A DNA stretch of 64,000 nt from Bacteroidales bacterium. Lineage in GTDB: Bacteria; Bacteroidota; Bacteroidia; Bacteroidales; Bacteroidaceae. The notes below the pieces were generated by a model that did no database searches, was not told the DNA's origin, and saw only the letters and a program-made list of their open reading frames with translations. This document shows positions 53,143-62,129 of the stretch, piece after piece (the stretch's first letter is position 1; each line of letters begins with the position of its first letter). The translations under genes and the position numbers were made by a program. The stretch is from the NCBI GenBank assembly GCA_015060865.1, contig SUXS01000005.1, forward strand, positions 62,001 through 126,000. The letters are read 5' to 3'.

Positions 53143-56100
53143 TTACTCAGCTGTTTTCTTACTCGCCAACACCTCTTTGATATGTTGTTGGTTCTTCTCG
53201 TCAATGCCGAATAACTTGTAGAGTTGTTCGTTTACATTGCCGCTATAATCAATGAGGCCATTGTTGTCAGAGTAGTCCAATAGATCGGGGACTTTCTTTG
53301 CCAATGAGGTGAGGGATTCGTCGGTGAGGAGGAAGGCGAAGCGGATAATTTCGCTTGTTGCGTACTTGAAGAAGTTCTTGGCTTCTTGCTTAGTAGCAAA
53401 GGTTTTCAATGCCACGCGAGAGCGACCGAATGCGCTATGGTTATCGACGATTGCAATTTGGTTGCTACGCTTCTGACCTCCAGCGTTGGCACTTGAAACA
53501 ATAACCTTCCATCTATCCAAATATTCAATTCCTGTGGTTATAACATCTTTATTGGCAATATACCATCGTGCTCTTCCGCTCTTTCCTGCCTTATCGTTAG
53601 TGAAGAGTTTTATTTCTGTGTCAGAGTCGAAAATATCACCATTTTCATATTCTCTCACGAGTGTTGGATTCTTTTCCACGAAATCACTCTCAATAGAGAA
53701 AAGGCAACGTGGAAGAATTGCATCGTGCAAACATCCGTACTTTTGAATTGCATTACTGAGCAACGTTGCAATTTCATTGTTAAGAGGATTCAGCGGAAAG
53801 AGTTCTTCGCCTGGATTATCAGCATAAACGGATACATCATTACCCCCTTGAGAATAAATATACTTGAAACCACGACTTACTTTCTGTGTATCTTTCATTA
53901 CTATGGACAAGCCATCAGCAATGCCAACTTCCTTGAATACATCAGTGGAGTTGGGGAAGAACTTCAATAAACACAAACGAAGGTCATTGATTTGTGACAA
54001 ACCGAATTGCTCAAATCCTTTTCCTGAGCGATGAATCCATCTTGCACCAGGGTAAATGAGTGCTGTATATCGACCTAACCTTTCGCTTATCATTTGGAAG
54101 TATTGGAATATACTGACACTAACTTTTTGTCCGTTGGCACTCTCTTTTTGCGCTACAACCTCTTGATACGGTGGATTACCCACTATTGCATTGAATTTCA
54201 TATTATCGTTGTCTATTGCTTTCCAGTATGAACTGCCTTTGGCTACTTTGGCCACGAAGTTCTCAGGTTTGTTCTTTATTTGATTGATCAGGTCCTCGAA
54301 ATAGCGCGTGTTCACTTTGGCTTTGCGGAAGCCGATGAGGGTGCGCTTGGTGATGCTCTTGGCCATCGGGGTCTTGCAGATGACGAAGATGTTTTCGGCC
54401 ACCACCTTGTCCCATATCCGTTGCTCGTCCTCTATGCTTGATACGGAGAAGAGCGAGGCGGCCACTCGGGTGCGGTAGATGCTGTAGGCCATATAGAGCG
54501 GATACAGACCCGACTTGGAGTTAATCTCGAGAATACGCGCATCCTCGGCAAACACCTCGGCGGTCACCTTACCGTGGTCAATGAAGCGCGGCTCGGCGAG
54601 TATGGTTTCATTGTCCTCTGCCAGAAAACTGTAGCCTCCCAAGCAGTCGCCCAAGTGCATGTTCACCACTCGCCACGGAGTGAGCACGGTCTCCTTGTCG
54701 GGATTGCGGAAGGTGCTGAAGATATCGGTGATGCGCTCGATGCGCTCCTCCACGCTCAGCTTGTCGGCCGCACGGGCCATGGCACGGATGCGCTTGCCTG
54801 CCGCGCTGAAGATGTCGGGGTCGTAGTACTTCTTGATGCTCTCGAACTTCTCCTTGGTGACGCCCTTGGGCATGAACTCCTCCCACGACTGGTCGTCGAT
54901 GAGCGATGAGAAGTTGTCGATGGTAATCTCCTCGTCCTCGTTGCTCACCTCGGCACCATAGATGAGCAGGGGCATACGGATGGAGATGCCGCGCAAGATG
55001 GAGATGGCGGCCTCGCGGTTCTCGCGCTTCTTCTTCAGTTCTTCGAGCCGCTGCTTCTCTTCCTCGGTGAGCGGTTGCTTGTCCTTGCCCTTCTTCTTGT
55101 TTTTCTTCTCCAGATTCTCCAGCTCCTCGTATTGCTCATCGGTGAGTCCTTGGTTGTTGATGTCCACCTGATTGGTCTTGGGCATGGCCTTGGTCTGGCC
55201 GATAATCCTCTTCAGGTCGTCAAACTCCTGCAGTTCGAGGTCGTTGAGCTTCATCAGCTCGTCGTTGTAGAGGCTCTTGTCCTCAAATCCGTTGCGCACG
55301 ACACGCTCCACGTATACCTTCTTCAGCTGTTCGAGCATACGGGGCACATCGAACTGGCTCATCTGTGAACCCTCGACCGATATGATGGGGCAGAAGTTGA
55401 GAAACTCGCCCATAATCTTGCGGTCGTTGCCGCTGGTCTTGCCTGCCTTGGCCGATATCTTGGCCGTCTCGGCAATGACCTTCAAGGTGCGGTCGGGGGC
55501 AAAGTCGAACACGTAGCACTGCTCCTTCACACGGCCGTTGATGGTGGCGGGTGTCTGCACACGGAAGATGGTCTGCATATAGCTCGATGCGGCCGTATTG
55601 TAGGAGCCCGACAGCATGAAGACGGCGGTCCAAGCCTTGACGCTGACACCCGTCGTGAGTCGTCCACACGAGAGGGTGATGGTGCGTGTGGCGTCGGGGT
55701 CAGGACCGATGGCCTCCTCCACGGCCACGAGTGCATCGCGGCTCTCCTCGTCCTGGTCGCCATCGCCAGCCACATTGACAATCCTGAAGTGCTGAAACAC
55801 GGGATGGCTCTGCAGCATCGTGCTCAGTGCCCGCGCCTCCTTCACGCCCGGCACCATCCACAGCGTGTGGCGGAAGATGTTGCGGTACTCCTCATTGGCA
55901 AAGGGGTAGTAACTCTCCTTGTCCTCCTTGGTGAGCAGGTTGAGGAATGCCCGCACATCCTTCTCGTGGGTAAAGGTGCCCTCCTCATTGACGCGGAAGA
56001 ACTCGCGGAAGTTGAATGCCACATCCTCGTCGATAAACTCATGGAGCAGTCGCCCGAGGTCGTAGGTGTAGATGTTCATCGTGGGCAGCGAGGCATAGGG

Positions 56101-57162
56101 GTTGGGGTCGCCAAAGTGGAGGTCGTCCCACGAGGCCTTGGCCTGCTGCTCCATCACGTAGTCCCAGGTGTATATCTCGCCCTCCTTGAACTCGTCGAGC
56201 AGGTTGAACGGCGTGCCCGACAGGCGCAACACCTTGGTGTCGCTCTTCACCAGTTCGGTCATCACCGCCTTGCCCAGCTCGGTCTGTGTGCCCTCGTGTG
56301 CCTCGTCCACGATGATGAAGTCCCACACGGTGGCAAACACCTCGTTGTTCTTGTCGAAGTGGCCGCCTACAAGTTCCGAGCCGCGGAGGTCCTGCATGGA
56401 GGCGAAGTACACATACTGGCACTTGCCCTGCCGTGCCCTTGTCTCCAGTGAGCTGTGGCTGTCGCCATTGTTCTTCGAGCCGTAGGCAAAGTGGGGGCGG
56501 TCGTAGAATATCTTGCCGAAGTCCTCGAACCATCCGCTATCCACCACGGGGCGATGGGTGAGGATGAGCGTGCGCTTGAAGTCCACCTCCTTGACCACTT
56601 GCAGGGCTGACAGTGTCTTGCCGAAACGCATCTTGGCATTCCACAGCATCTGGTTGCCCTTCTTGAACTGGCGCTTGGTCTTCTCTATGGCATCGCGCTG
56701 CTCGGGACGGAAGACGATGGGTGTGCGTTCGTGCGATATCTCTGCCGTGGAGAGCGACTCGCGCCCCTCCTTGACGGCGGCGATGGCATGCTTCACGGTC
56801 TCAAGGTCGGTGATGAACCACTCGTTGGCCTTGTTGGCCGTGTCGAACACCTTTTTCTTGATGCCCGAGCGCTCCAGCACGTTGTGCACCTCCTTGTCGT
56901 TGAACGAGCAGAGGCCCCGTTTCTTACTATTATATATGGTAAGCTCCGTATACAGGAGGTCGTAGGCGATGCCTGCCGTCTGGGTGTACTGGTTGATGCG
57001 CTTCTTCGCCGAGTCGTTGAGTGCCTTGCTGTTGGGCGCGAGACCGAAGACGTTGTCGCTGTCGCACGTGGCTTCGCCCACTTTCAGGCAACCCTGATGT
57101 GCAGCATCATTGATGCGGAACACATAGATGAGTTTCAGTTTCAGTGAGGAGGTGAATTTCAT
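53143..57162 (-). CDS. large restriction-modification protein: nuclease-like, helicase and adenine-methylase regions
   Basis: 1339 residues from the ATG at 57162; a GTG at 57210 would overlap the upstream gene. N-terminal about 5-110 resembles GIY-YIG nucleases (LIYVFRIND...GCLKVGEAT). SF2 helicase: Walker A-like NAKMRFGKTLSAL (about 177), LILTHRPVV, VDEAHEG (about 287), LRLSGTPFN, then the second RecA lobe (TLSCGRLTTGVSVK, SYMQTIFRVQTP). After an acidic/basic coiled segment (about 660-700), the methylase motif IV NPPYQE lies at about 996 and a specificity-like region fills the C-terminus. Bases 54.3-57.2 kb are clearly GC-richer than 53.14-54.25 kb, so the NPPY/target-recognition part looks exchanged. 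Partner methylase gene lies 7 bases upstream. Confidence 0.8.
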   Translation of the reverse strand: MKFTSSLKLKLIYVFRINDAAHQGCLKVGEATCDSDNVFGLAPNSKALNDSAKKRINQYTQTAGIAYDLLYTELTIYNSKKRGLCSFNDKEVHNVLERSGIKKKVFDTANKANEWFITDLETVKHAIAAVKEGRESLSTAEISHERTPIVFRPEQRDAIEKTKRQFKKGNQMLWNAKMRFGKTLSALQVVKEVDFKRTLILTHRPVVDSGWFEDFGKIFYDRPHFAYGSKNNGDSHSSLETRARQGKCQYVYFASMQDLRGSELVGGHFDKNNEVFATVWDFIIVDEAHEGTQTELGKAVMTELVKSDTKVLRLSGTPFNLLDEFKEGEIYTWDYVMEQQAKASWDDLHFGDPNPYASLPTMNIYTYDLGRLLHEFIDEDVAFNFREFFRVNEEGTFTHEKDVRAFLNLLTKEDKESYYPFANEEYRNIFRHTLWMVPGVKEARALSTMLQSHPVFQHFRIVNVAGDGDQDEESRDALVAVEEAIGPDPDATRTITLSCGRLTTGVSVKAWTAVFMLSGSYNTAASSYMQTIFRVQTPATINGRVKEQCYVFDFAPDRTLKVIAETAKISAKAGKTSGNDRKIMGEFLNFCPIISVEGSQMSQFDVPRMLEQLKKVYVERVVRNGFEDKSLYNDELMKLNDLELQEFDDLKRIIGQTKAMPKTNQVDINNQGLTDEQYEELENLEKKNKKKGKDKQPLTEEEKQRLEELKKKRENREAAISILRGISIRMPLLIYGAEVSNEDEEITIDNFSSLIDDQSWEEFMPKGVTKEKFESIKKYYDPDIFSAAGKRIRAMARAADKLSVEERIERITDIFSTFRNPDKETVLTPWRVVNMHLGDCLGGYSFLAEDNETILAEPRFIDHGKVTAEVFAEDARILEINSKSGLYPLYMAYSIYRTRVAASLFSVSSIEDEQRIWDKVVAENIFVICKTPMAKSITKRTLIGFRKAKVNTRYFEDLINQIKNKPENFVAKVAKGSSYWKAIDNDNMKFNAIVGNPPYQEVVAQKESANGQKVSVSIFQYFQMISERLGRYTALIYPGARWIHRSGKGFEQFGLSQINDLRLCLLKFFPNSTDVFKEVGIADGLSIVMKDTQKVSRGFKYIYSQGGNDVSVYADNPGEELFPLNPLNNEIATLLSNAIQKYGCLHDAILPRCLFSIESDFVEKNPTLVREYENGDIFDSDTEIKLFTNDKAGKSGRARWYIANKDVITTGIEYLDRWKVIVSSANAGGQKRSNQIAIVDNHSAFGRSRVALKTFATKQEAKNFFKYATSEIIRFAFLLTDESLTSLAKKVPDLLDYSDNNGLIDYSGNVNEQLYKLFGIDEKNQQHIKEVLASKKTAE

Positions 57163-57169
57163 AGTCGCA

Positions 57170-58174
57170 CTATTTGATGAGGTCGATAAATCGGATTTTC
57201 TTGTGGTCACGAGTTCCCCAGTCGCGGATGAGGCAGTAGGTGCCGTTGTGGCGGTGGATGTCGTCCTTCGTGCATCCCTCGCATGGGGTTACCCTCTCGA
57301 TGGGGCCGTCGAAGAGGGTCTGCTCTATCTCTACCCTGTCGGCACACGAATCGGGCACTACGCCTTTGAGGCCGTCCATCTGCCACACGTTCCACGAGAT
57401 GATGTAGGCGATGTAGTTGAGCGATTTGAGCATGGGCTGCTTGCCGAACTTGGCTTCGTAGTACTCGATGAAGGAGATGAGCATGGCTTCGCGGGCGATC
57501 AAGAGATTGTCGCCCTGCCACTCGTAGCCGTAGATGCTCTTGTAGGCAGCCTGTGCCCATTCGAGCCATTCGCCCGAGGTTGTGGTGTTCTCGCTCACCA
57601 CACGTAGCTTGCGGTCGAGCAGCCCGATGCGCTCTCGCAGGGGGATGGCCTCGCCCGTAGTCGTGTCGTAGCGGCTCACGATGTAGGGAGCCTCGCCACA
57701 GGTAATCTCCAGTCGGGTGTCGCGCACATAGTCGCGCCACGTCTTGCCTTCGGGGAAGACGATTTTCTCCGTGGTGGCTGTCCAGCGGTGCTGCCCCTGC
57801 TCGTCGGTGTACTCCACGTTGAACACCTCCTTGCGGCCAAACCACGCCTCGTCGATGAGGTTGTTCTGTGCATTGCATATCCACGAAGGGGTGAACACCT
57901 CGGCCATGTCGCGTGAGCGGGCGGTCTGGGTGTCGCGGTTCTTCAGCACGCGCGGCATGATGACGTGGCCGTTCGTGCCCGTGACAAGATGGGGAAGTAT
58001 GGGGGAATGGTAGCCGTAGTCCTCGCCCAGATGTTCGTAATCCGAGGTGGCCCAAAAGATGTTGCGCTGCGGTTCTCCCTCCCGGCTCGTGGTATGGTCC
58101 TTGAGCAGGATGGTGAGCAGCTCGGGGGATATGTTGTAGATATAGTCCTCCAGTATGTCTACTTCGATGGCCAT
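57170..58174 (-). CDS. restriction-modification methylase-associated subunit
   Basis: 334 residues. The motifs AEVFTPSWICNAQNNLID (about 90-107) and TCGEAPYIVSRYDTTTGE (about 160-177) are those of N6-adenine methylase-associated proteins that contribute the SAM-site side. The NPPY catalytic motif is not here but in the next gene, so the methylase seems split over the two proteins. The C-terminal region is conserved-looking (LLIAREAMLISFIEYYEAKF, SLNYIAYIISWNVWQMDGLK). It lies 7 bases upstream of the large helicase protein; both form one operon. GC-rich like the 5' part of that gene. Confidence 0.72.
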   Translation of the reverse strand: MAIEVDILEDYIYNISPELLTILLKDHTTSREGEPQRNIFWATSDYEHLGEDYGYHSPILPHLVTGTNGHVIMPRVLKNRDTQTARSRDMAEVFTPSWICNAQNNLIDEAWFGRKEVFNVEYTDEQGQHRWTATTEKIVFPEGKTWRDYVRDTRLEITCGEAPYIVSRYDTTTGEAIPLRERIGLLDRKLRVVSENTTTSGEWLEWAQAAYKSIYGYEWQGDNLLIAREAMLISFIEYYEAKFGKQPMLKSLNYIAYIISWNVWQMDGLKGVVPDSCADRVEIEQTLFDGPIERVTPCEGCTKDDIHRHNGTYCLIRDWGTRDHKKIRFIDLIK

Positions 58175-58219
58175 AGGCTATCTGTTTAGGGAAGAGGACG
58201 ATATGGGATTATTCCTATG

Positions 58220-58370
58220 CCAACTCCCCCTCTGTTTATAGAGGGGGTGCCCGTAGGGCGGGGGCGTTATAAGCGAAGCGCGTAGGGAAACAAAGACTCC
58301 GTGCTACGCTTGGAACTCCCTCCGCTTCACTTCGTTTCGCTCGTCCCTCTATGAACAGAGGGACAGTTGG
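58220..58370. mobile_element. MITE-like element with 26-bp terminal inverted repeats
   Basis: The left end CCAACTCCCCCTCTGTTTAT (58220-58239, continuing AGAGGG) and right end CCCTCTATGAACAGAGGGAC (58345-58364, continuing AGTTGG) are inverted repeats with 3 mismatches in 26. The inside has no frame of its own (GCCCGTAGGGCGGGGGCG, GCGAAGCGCG). No clear target-site duplication. Non-coding. Confidence 0.6.
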
Positions 58371-58462
58371 TGTGCGTAAACCCTAATATCGCCTTAACTC
58401 TTTCCTTTACGGTCGAGGACTACAGCAACCGAATATTATCAAACAAGGTAATATGAAGACAC

Positions 58463-58810
58463 AAAAAAAGACGTGAAGCCCTGCACTGTCGCTCGCTCCA
58501 CGGTTAGAGGCTCCTGGAATTGCCCTGCAAGTCGGAACGAGCAACGTCAAAGCCCCACGCTGTATGTATACCAACAACCCTGCTGTGCCCAAAGTTGCCA
58601 TTGGCGTACGAGTACACCAATGGCCTTGACACAATGAGGGCTGTGTATATCACAACCAAGGGGCATTCACCGTTGCTTTGTTTTTGACTTGCGATTCGAA
58701 ATTTTTCCAGGATTTCTAACCGTCAAAACCAAAGCGTAGTAAACGCCTTTCAATATGTCTATCGCGCACCCACGAACATGTTCGGCGTGAGCGATGCGAC
58801 AAAGTTAGTA
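58463..58810 (-). ncRNA. candidate structured RNA with strong terminator, minus strand
   Basis: On the minus strand a -7 box TAACTTTG (58807-58800) is followed by a hairpin GCCATTGG/CCAATGGC with inner GTAC/GTAC (58599-58626). A final stem follows: GACGT (58548-58544) and GCTCGTTCC (58542-58534) pair with GGAGCGAGC (58499-58491) and ACGTC (58474-58470), then run into TTTTTTT (58469-58463). This would give an RNA of about 330 nt ending in a classical terminator. A 75-codon frame over it has no gene-like features. Family not recognised; tmRNA, RNase P and SRP signatures are absent. Confidence 0.45.
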
Positions 58811-58997
58811 AATAATTAGGAATTAGGAGTTAGGAATTAGGAGTTATTTTTAATATTTGAGAGCAGATGAAGCAATCGGCGATTGGCAGCGGAGCTGCAG
58901 GTTAGTCATCGCGATGCGATGGGTTAATAGCAACTGCGTTGCTGGTTAAAGGTTAAGGGGGAGCAACAACGGTTGCAACGTTGACGAAATAGTGTTT

Positions 58998-59390
58998 TCC
59001 TGTTTTAGACTAAGGTATCGGTTTTAAGCCATAACATGCTGTATATATTGCGTTTATCCACCGATACCCCCGTTGAGGGGTATCGGTGGCTCTTCATCTA
59101 TGACCGACACCTCGCAACGGGGGTATCGGTCGGCATCCTATTGCAATACAATATGTTAGGATGGATTACCGATACCTTCGCTAAATAAAGGGGAACAATA
59201 CTTTCTTGCAAGTGTAATACTCCGGCGAGTAGGTGTATCCATTAATTGTTGCACCTGAAATAAAAAATGGCAATAACTCTGTAAGCAGGAAAATCAGACA
59301 AAGAGAATTCTGAAATCAGACAAAGAGATTTTTTCTGACGCAAGGCTCTGATAATTTTATCAAAAGGCTCCGTTAGAATTGCCGGAGCCT
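58998..59390. repeat. mosaic intergenic repeat, copy 2 (modules A, A', B)
   Basis: Module A: GGTATCGGTTTTAAGCCATA then CCACCGATACCCC and GGGGTATCGGTGG. Module A': CCGACACCTCGCAACGGGGG with TATCGGTCGG, and a terminal ATTACCGATACCTTCG. Module B: AAAGAGATTTTTTCTGACGC and CAAGGCTCTGATAATTTTAT. Partner of 5251-5740 with the module order changed. The remainder of the 58175-59605 gap holds TTAGGA-type short repeats (about 58818-58850) and no gene. Confidence 0.7.
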
Positions 59391-59605
59391 TGCGTTTCGC
59401 GCGGTATATGCATGTACCAATTCTATTGCATGTTTGTAATCATTTCATTGCATACATCAACCTGCAAAAGTAGTTGACAACCATATGTGCATGTGTAGTC
59501 TCTCGCAGTTTTTACTCTCAGCCCTCAAGGTTCGTGCCAGTGAGCGAGAGTCAAACTTGTTTGAGCTCTCACAGCGAGCGCAGCCGAAGTTCAACAACGA
59601 AGTTG

Positions 59606-62050
59606 TTAACTCCAAACTCTCAACTCCCGTATCAGTCTGTCGTTCTCCTCGGGTGTGCCGATGGTGATGCGCAGGGTGCCCTCGCAGCCTGGGGTGCGTG
59701 AGCGGTCGCGCACGATGAGTTCGCGGACGATGAGGTAGTCGTAGAGCTCGCGCGGACGGGCGGTCTTCACGAGGAGGAAGTTGGCATCGCTGGGGTATAC
59801 CTTCTCTATATAGGGCAGCGCGGTGAGGGCTGCGGCTACGCGTTCGCGTTCGGCGATGAGGGTCTGCACCTGTGGGGTGATGTCCGTCGCGAGAAGGCGC
59901 AGGGCGAGTGCCAATGTGTCGGTGCCGATGTTGTAGGGGTACTTCACCTGCTCGAACAGGCGGATGATGCGCTCTTCGGCAAAGGCAAGGCCCATGCGCA
60001 GACCGGCAAGGCCGTAGGCTTTCGAGAGGGTCTGCAGGACGATGAGGTTGGGGTATTGGTCTATTAGCTCTACCATGCTGGGCACAGAGGAGAAGTCGAT
60101 GTAGGCCTCGTCGACCACCACGATACCAGGGAAGCGGCTCAGGAGTGAGACGAGCTGTTCGCGGGGGAAGGCATTGGCCGTGGGGTTGTTGGGTGAGCAC
60201 ACGAAGAGCAGCTTGCTCTGCATGTCAGTAGCGCTCAGGAGTGCCTCTACGGGCAGACTGAAGTCCTCGCCGAGCATCACCTCGCGGCACTCGATGTCGT
60301 TGATGGCAGCACACACGCTGTACATGCCGTAGGTGGGCGCTATGCTGACGATGTTGTCGATGCCGGGACGACAGAAGATGCGGAACAGGAGGTCGATGGC
60401 CTCGTCGCTACCATTGCCGAGGAAGAGGCGTGCGGGATTGACGCCCTTCTTCTGTGCTATGGCGCTGCGCACCTGCTCCTTGAGCGCGGTAGAGGGGTAG
60501 CGGTTGTAGCCATTGTCGAAGGGGTTCTCATTGGCGTCGAGGTAGATGCCGATGCTGCCCTTGTACTCGTCGCGGGCGGTGGAGTAGGGTTTCAGGGCGG
60601 CGATGTTGGGGCGGACATTCTTTAATTGACAATTGACAAAGTTGCGATTGAGCGAGGGCAAAGACTGCTTGCAGGCTCTGCCGAGCGTAGCAACTTCAAC
60701 GGAGTTAATTGACAATTGACAATTAGAGTTCTCGGAGTTCTCGGAGGACTCAGAGTTGCCGGAACCCTTCGAGGCCACCCTTACCTTCACTGCATTGGCA
60801 TGTGCGTCCAGTCCCTCGGCTTCGGCCATGCGGATGATGGTGTTGCTGAGGCTGTTGAGGCCTTCCTGGCTGAGCTCCTGGTAGGTGATGGCGTGCATGA
60901 AGCTGTCGAGGCCGATGCCGCTGTAGGCACTGGCGAGTCCCATGGTGGGCAGGGTGTGGTTGGTGCCTGAGGCGTAGTCGCCGGCACTTTCGGGAGAGTA
61001 GTGCCCCACGAAGATGCTGCCTGCTGCGGTGATGCGGTCGGCCACAGCCCACGCATCGTCCATGGCGATGATGAGGTGCTCAGAAGCGTAGGCGTTGGCA
61101 AAGGCAATCATGGTGTCGATGTCGTCAAATACCACGATGCGGCTGTTGGCAAGCGAGCGTGTGGCGATGTCGGCACGGGGCAGCAGAGCGAGCTGACGCG
61201 CTATCTCGGCATTGACCTGCTCGGCAAATTCTTGACTGCGGCATACGAGCAGCGATTGGCTGTCGGGGCCGTGCTCGGCTTGGGAGAGGAAGTCGGCCGC
61301 CACGAAGTCGGGACGGGCGCTGTCGTCGGCCATGATCATCACTTCGGAAGGGCCTGCGGGCATGTCGATGGCGGTGCCCTGTGCACTGACCATCTGCTTG
61401 GCCTTGGTCACGTAGCGGTTGCCGGGGCCGAAAATCTTGAACACGCGCTCTATGCTCTCGGTGCCGTAGGCCATGGCGGCAATGGCTTGTGCGCCACCCA
61501 ATTTATATATGGTGCGTACGCCACACAGTTGGGCAGTGTAGAGCACTACGGGATTTACCTTGCCAGTGGTGCGGTCGCATGGGGTGCAAAGCACAATCTC
61601 CTCGCAGCCAGCGATCTGGGCGGGAAGTGCCAGCATCAGAATGGTGGAGAAGAGTGGGGCACTGCCACCCGGTATGTAGAGACCTACGCGGCGTATGGGG
61701 AGCACGCGGCGACGGCAGTGCACACCGGGCATGGTGTATACGTCCACGGCAGGGGTCTGCTGCGCCTTATGGAAAGCGCTGATATTGCTTGCTGCCTGGC
61801 GGATGGCTGATTGGAGTTCTTCACTTACCAAAGACTCGGCTTCGGCAAACTCGGCCTCAGATACTTGCAGCGACTCGGGGCAACATCCGTCAATCTCTGT
61901 GGTGATGGCACGCAGGGCCTCGTCACCTCCCTGGCGGATGCGCTCAAGGATGGCGCGTACACGCTGTTCGATGACCGTGTCGTCATCGGTGGCACGGAGC
62001 ATCAGCGCTGGCCAGGTATTTTTATCGGGGGAAATGTGTGTTTGTAGCAT
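59606..62050 (-). CDS. HisD-HisC fusion: histidinol dehydrogenase / histidinol-phosphate aminotransferase
   Basis: 814 residues. HisD about 1-432: VGLYIPGGSAPLFSTILMLA, IFGPGNRYVTKAKQ, DMPAGPSEVMIMADD, catalytic Glu-His in ASEHLIIAM, GTNHTLPT. The HisC part starts at about 480 (YLDANENPFDNGYNRYP, GNGSDEAIDLLF, VCSPNNPTANAFPREQL, DEAYIDFSS) with PLP Lys in TLSKAYGLAGLRMGLA. The linker (about 434-478) is low in complexity, and its DNA contains AATTGACAATTGACAATT runs like those of intergenic spacers. So the two usually separate adjacent genes seem to have fused by read-through of the spacer. The frame is open throughout. hisB, the usual next gene, does not follow. Confidence 0.9.
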   Translation of the reverse strand: MLQTHISPDKNTWPALMLRATDDDTVIEQRVRAILERIRQGGDEALRAITTEIDGCCPESLQVSEAEFAEAESLVSEELQSAIRQAASNISAFHKAQQTPAVDVYTMPGVHCRRRVLPIRRVGLYIPGGSAPLFSTILMLALPAQIAGCEEIVLCTPCDRTTGKVNPVVLYTAQLCGVRTIYKLGGAQAIAAMAYGTESIERVFKIFGPGNRYVTKAKQMVSAQGTAIDMPAGPSEVMIMADDSARPDFVAADFLSQAEHGPDSQSLLVCRSQEFAEQVNAEIARQLALLPRADIATRSLANSRIVVFDDIDTMIAFANAYASEHLIIAMDDAWAVADRITAAGSIFVGHYSPESAGDYASGTNHTLPTMGLASAYSGIGLDSFMHAITYQELSQEGLNSLSNTIIRMAEAEGLDAHANAVKVRVASKGSGNSESSENSENSNCQLSINSVEVATLGRACKQSLPSLNRNFVNCQLKNVRPNIAALKPYSTARDEYKGSIGIYLDANENPFDNGYNRYPSTALKEQVRSAIAQKKGVNPARLFLGNGSDEAIDLLFRIFCRPGIDNIVSIAPTYGMYSVCAAINDIECREVMLGEDFSLPVEALLSATDMQSKLLFVCSPNNPTANAFPREQLVSLLSRFPGIVVVDEAYIDFSSVPSMVELIDQYPNLIVLQTLSKAYGLAGLRMGLAFAEERIIRLFEQVKYPYNIGTDTLALALRLLATDITPQVQTLIAERERVAAALTALPYIEKVYPSDANFLLVKTARPRELYDYLIVRELIVRDRSRTPGCEGTLRITIGTPEENDRLIRELRVWS

Positions 62051-62129
62051 GCTGAATTAAAAATTAAAAGTTAGGAATTAAAACTAGCACGGTTTAAGTT
62101 GTTCTAATTTTTAATTATTAATTTTTCAT

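Noticed and set aside
58407-58634. 75-codon minus-strand frame over the candidate RNA
   Set aside because: Cys/Arg/Gly-rich with no protein-like pattern; it spans the hairpins and terminator of the candidate structured RNA, which explain the sequence better.
59457-60200. 247-codon frame over the end of the HisD-HisC gene
   Set aside because: Out-of-frame shadow of the HisC domain; Arg/His/Pro-rich translation typical of GC-rich antisense or shifted frames.
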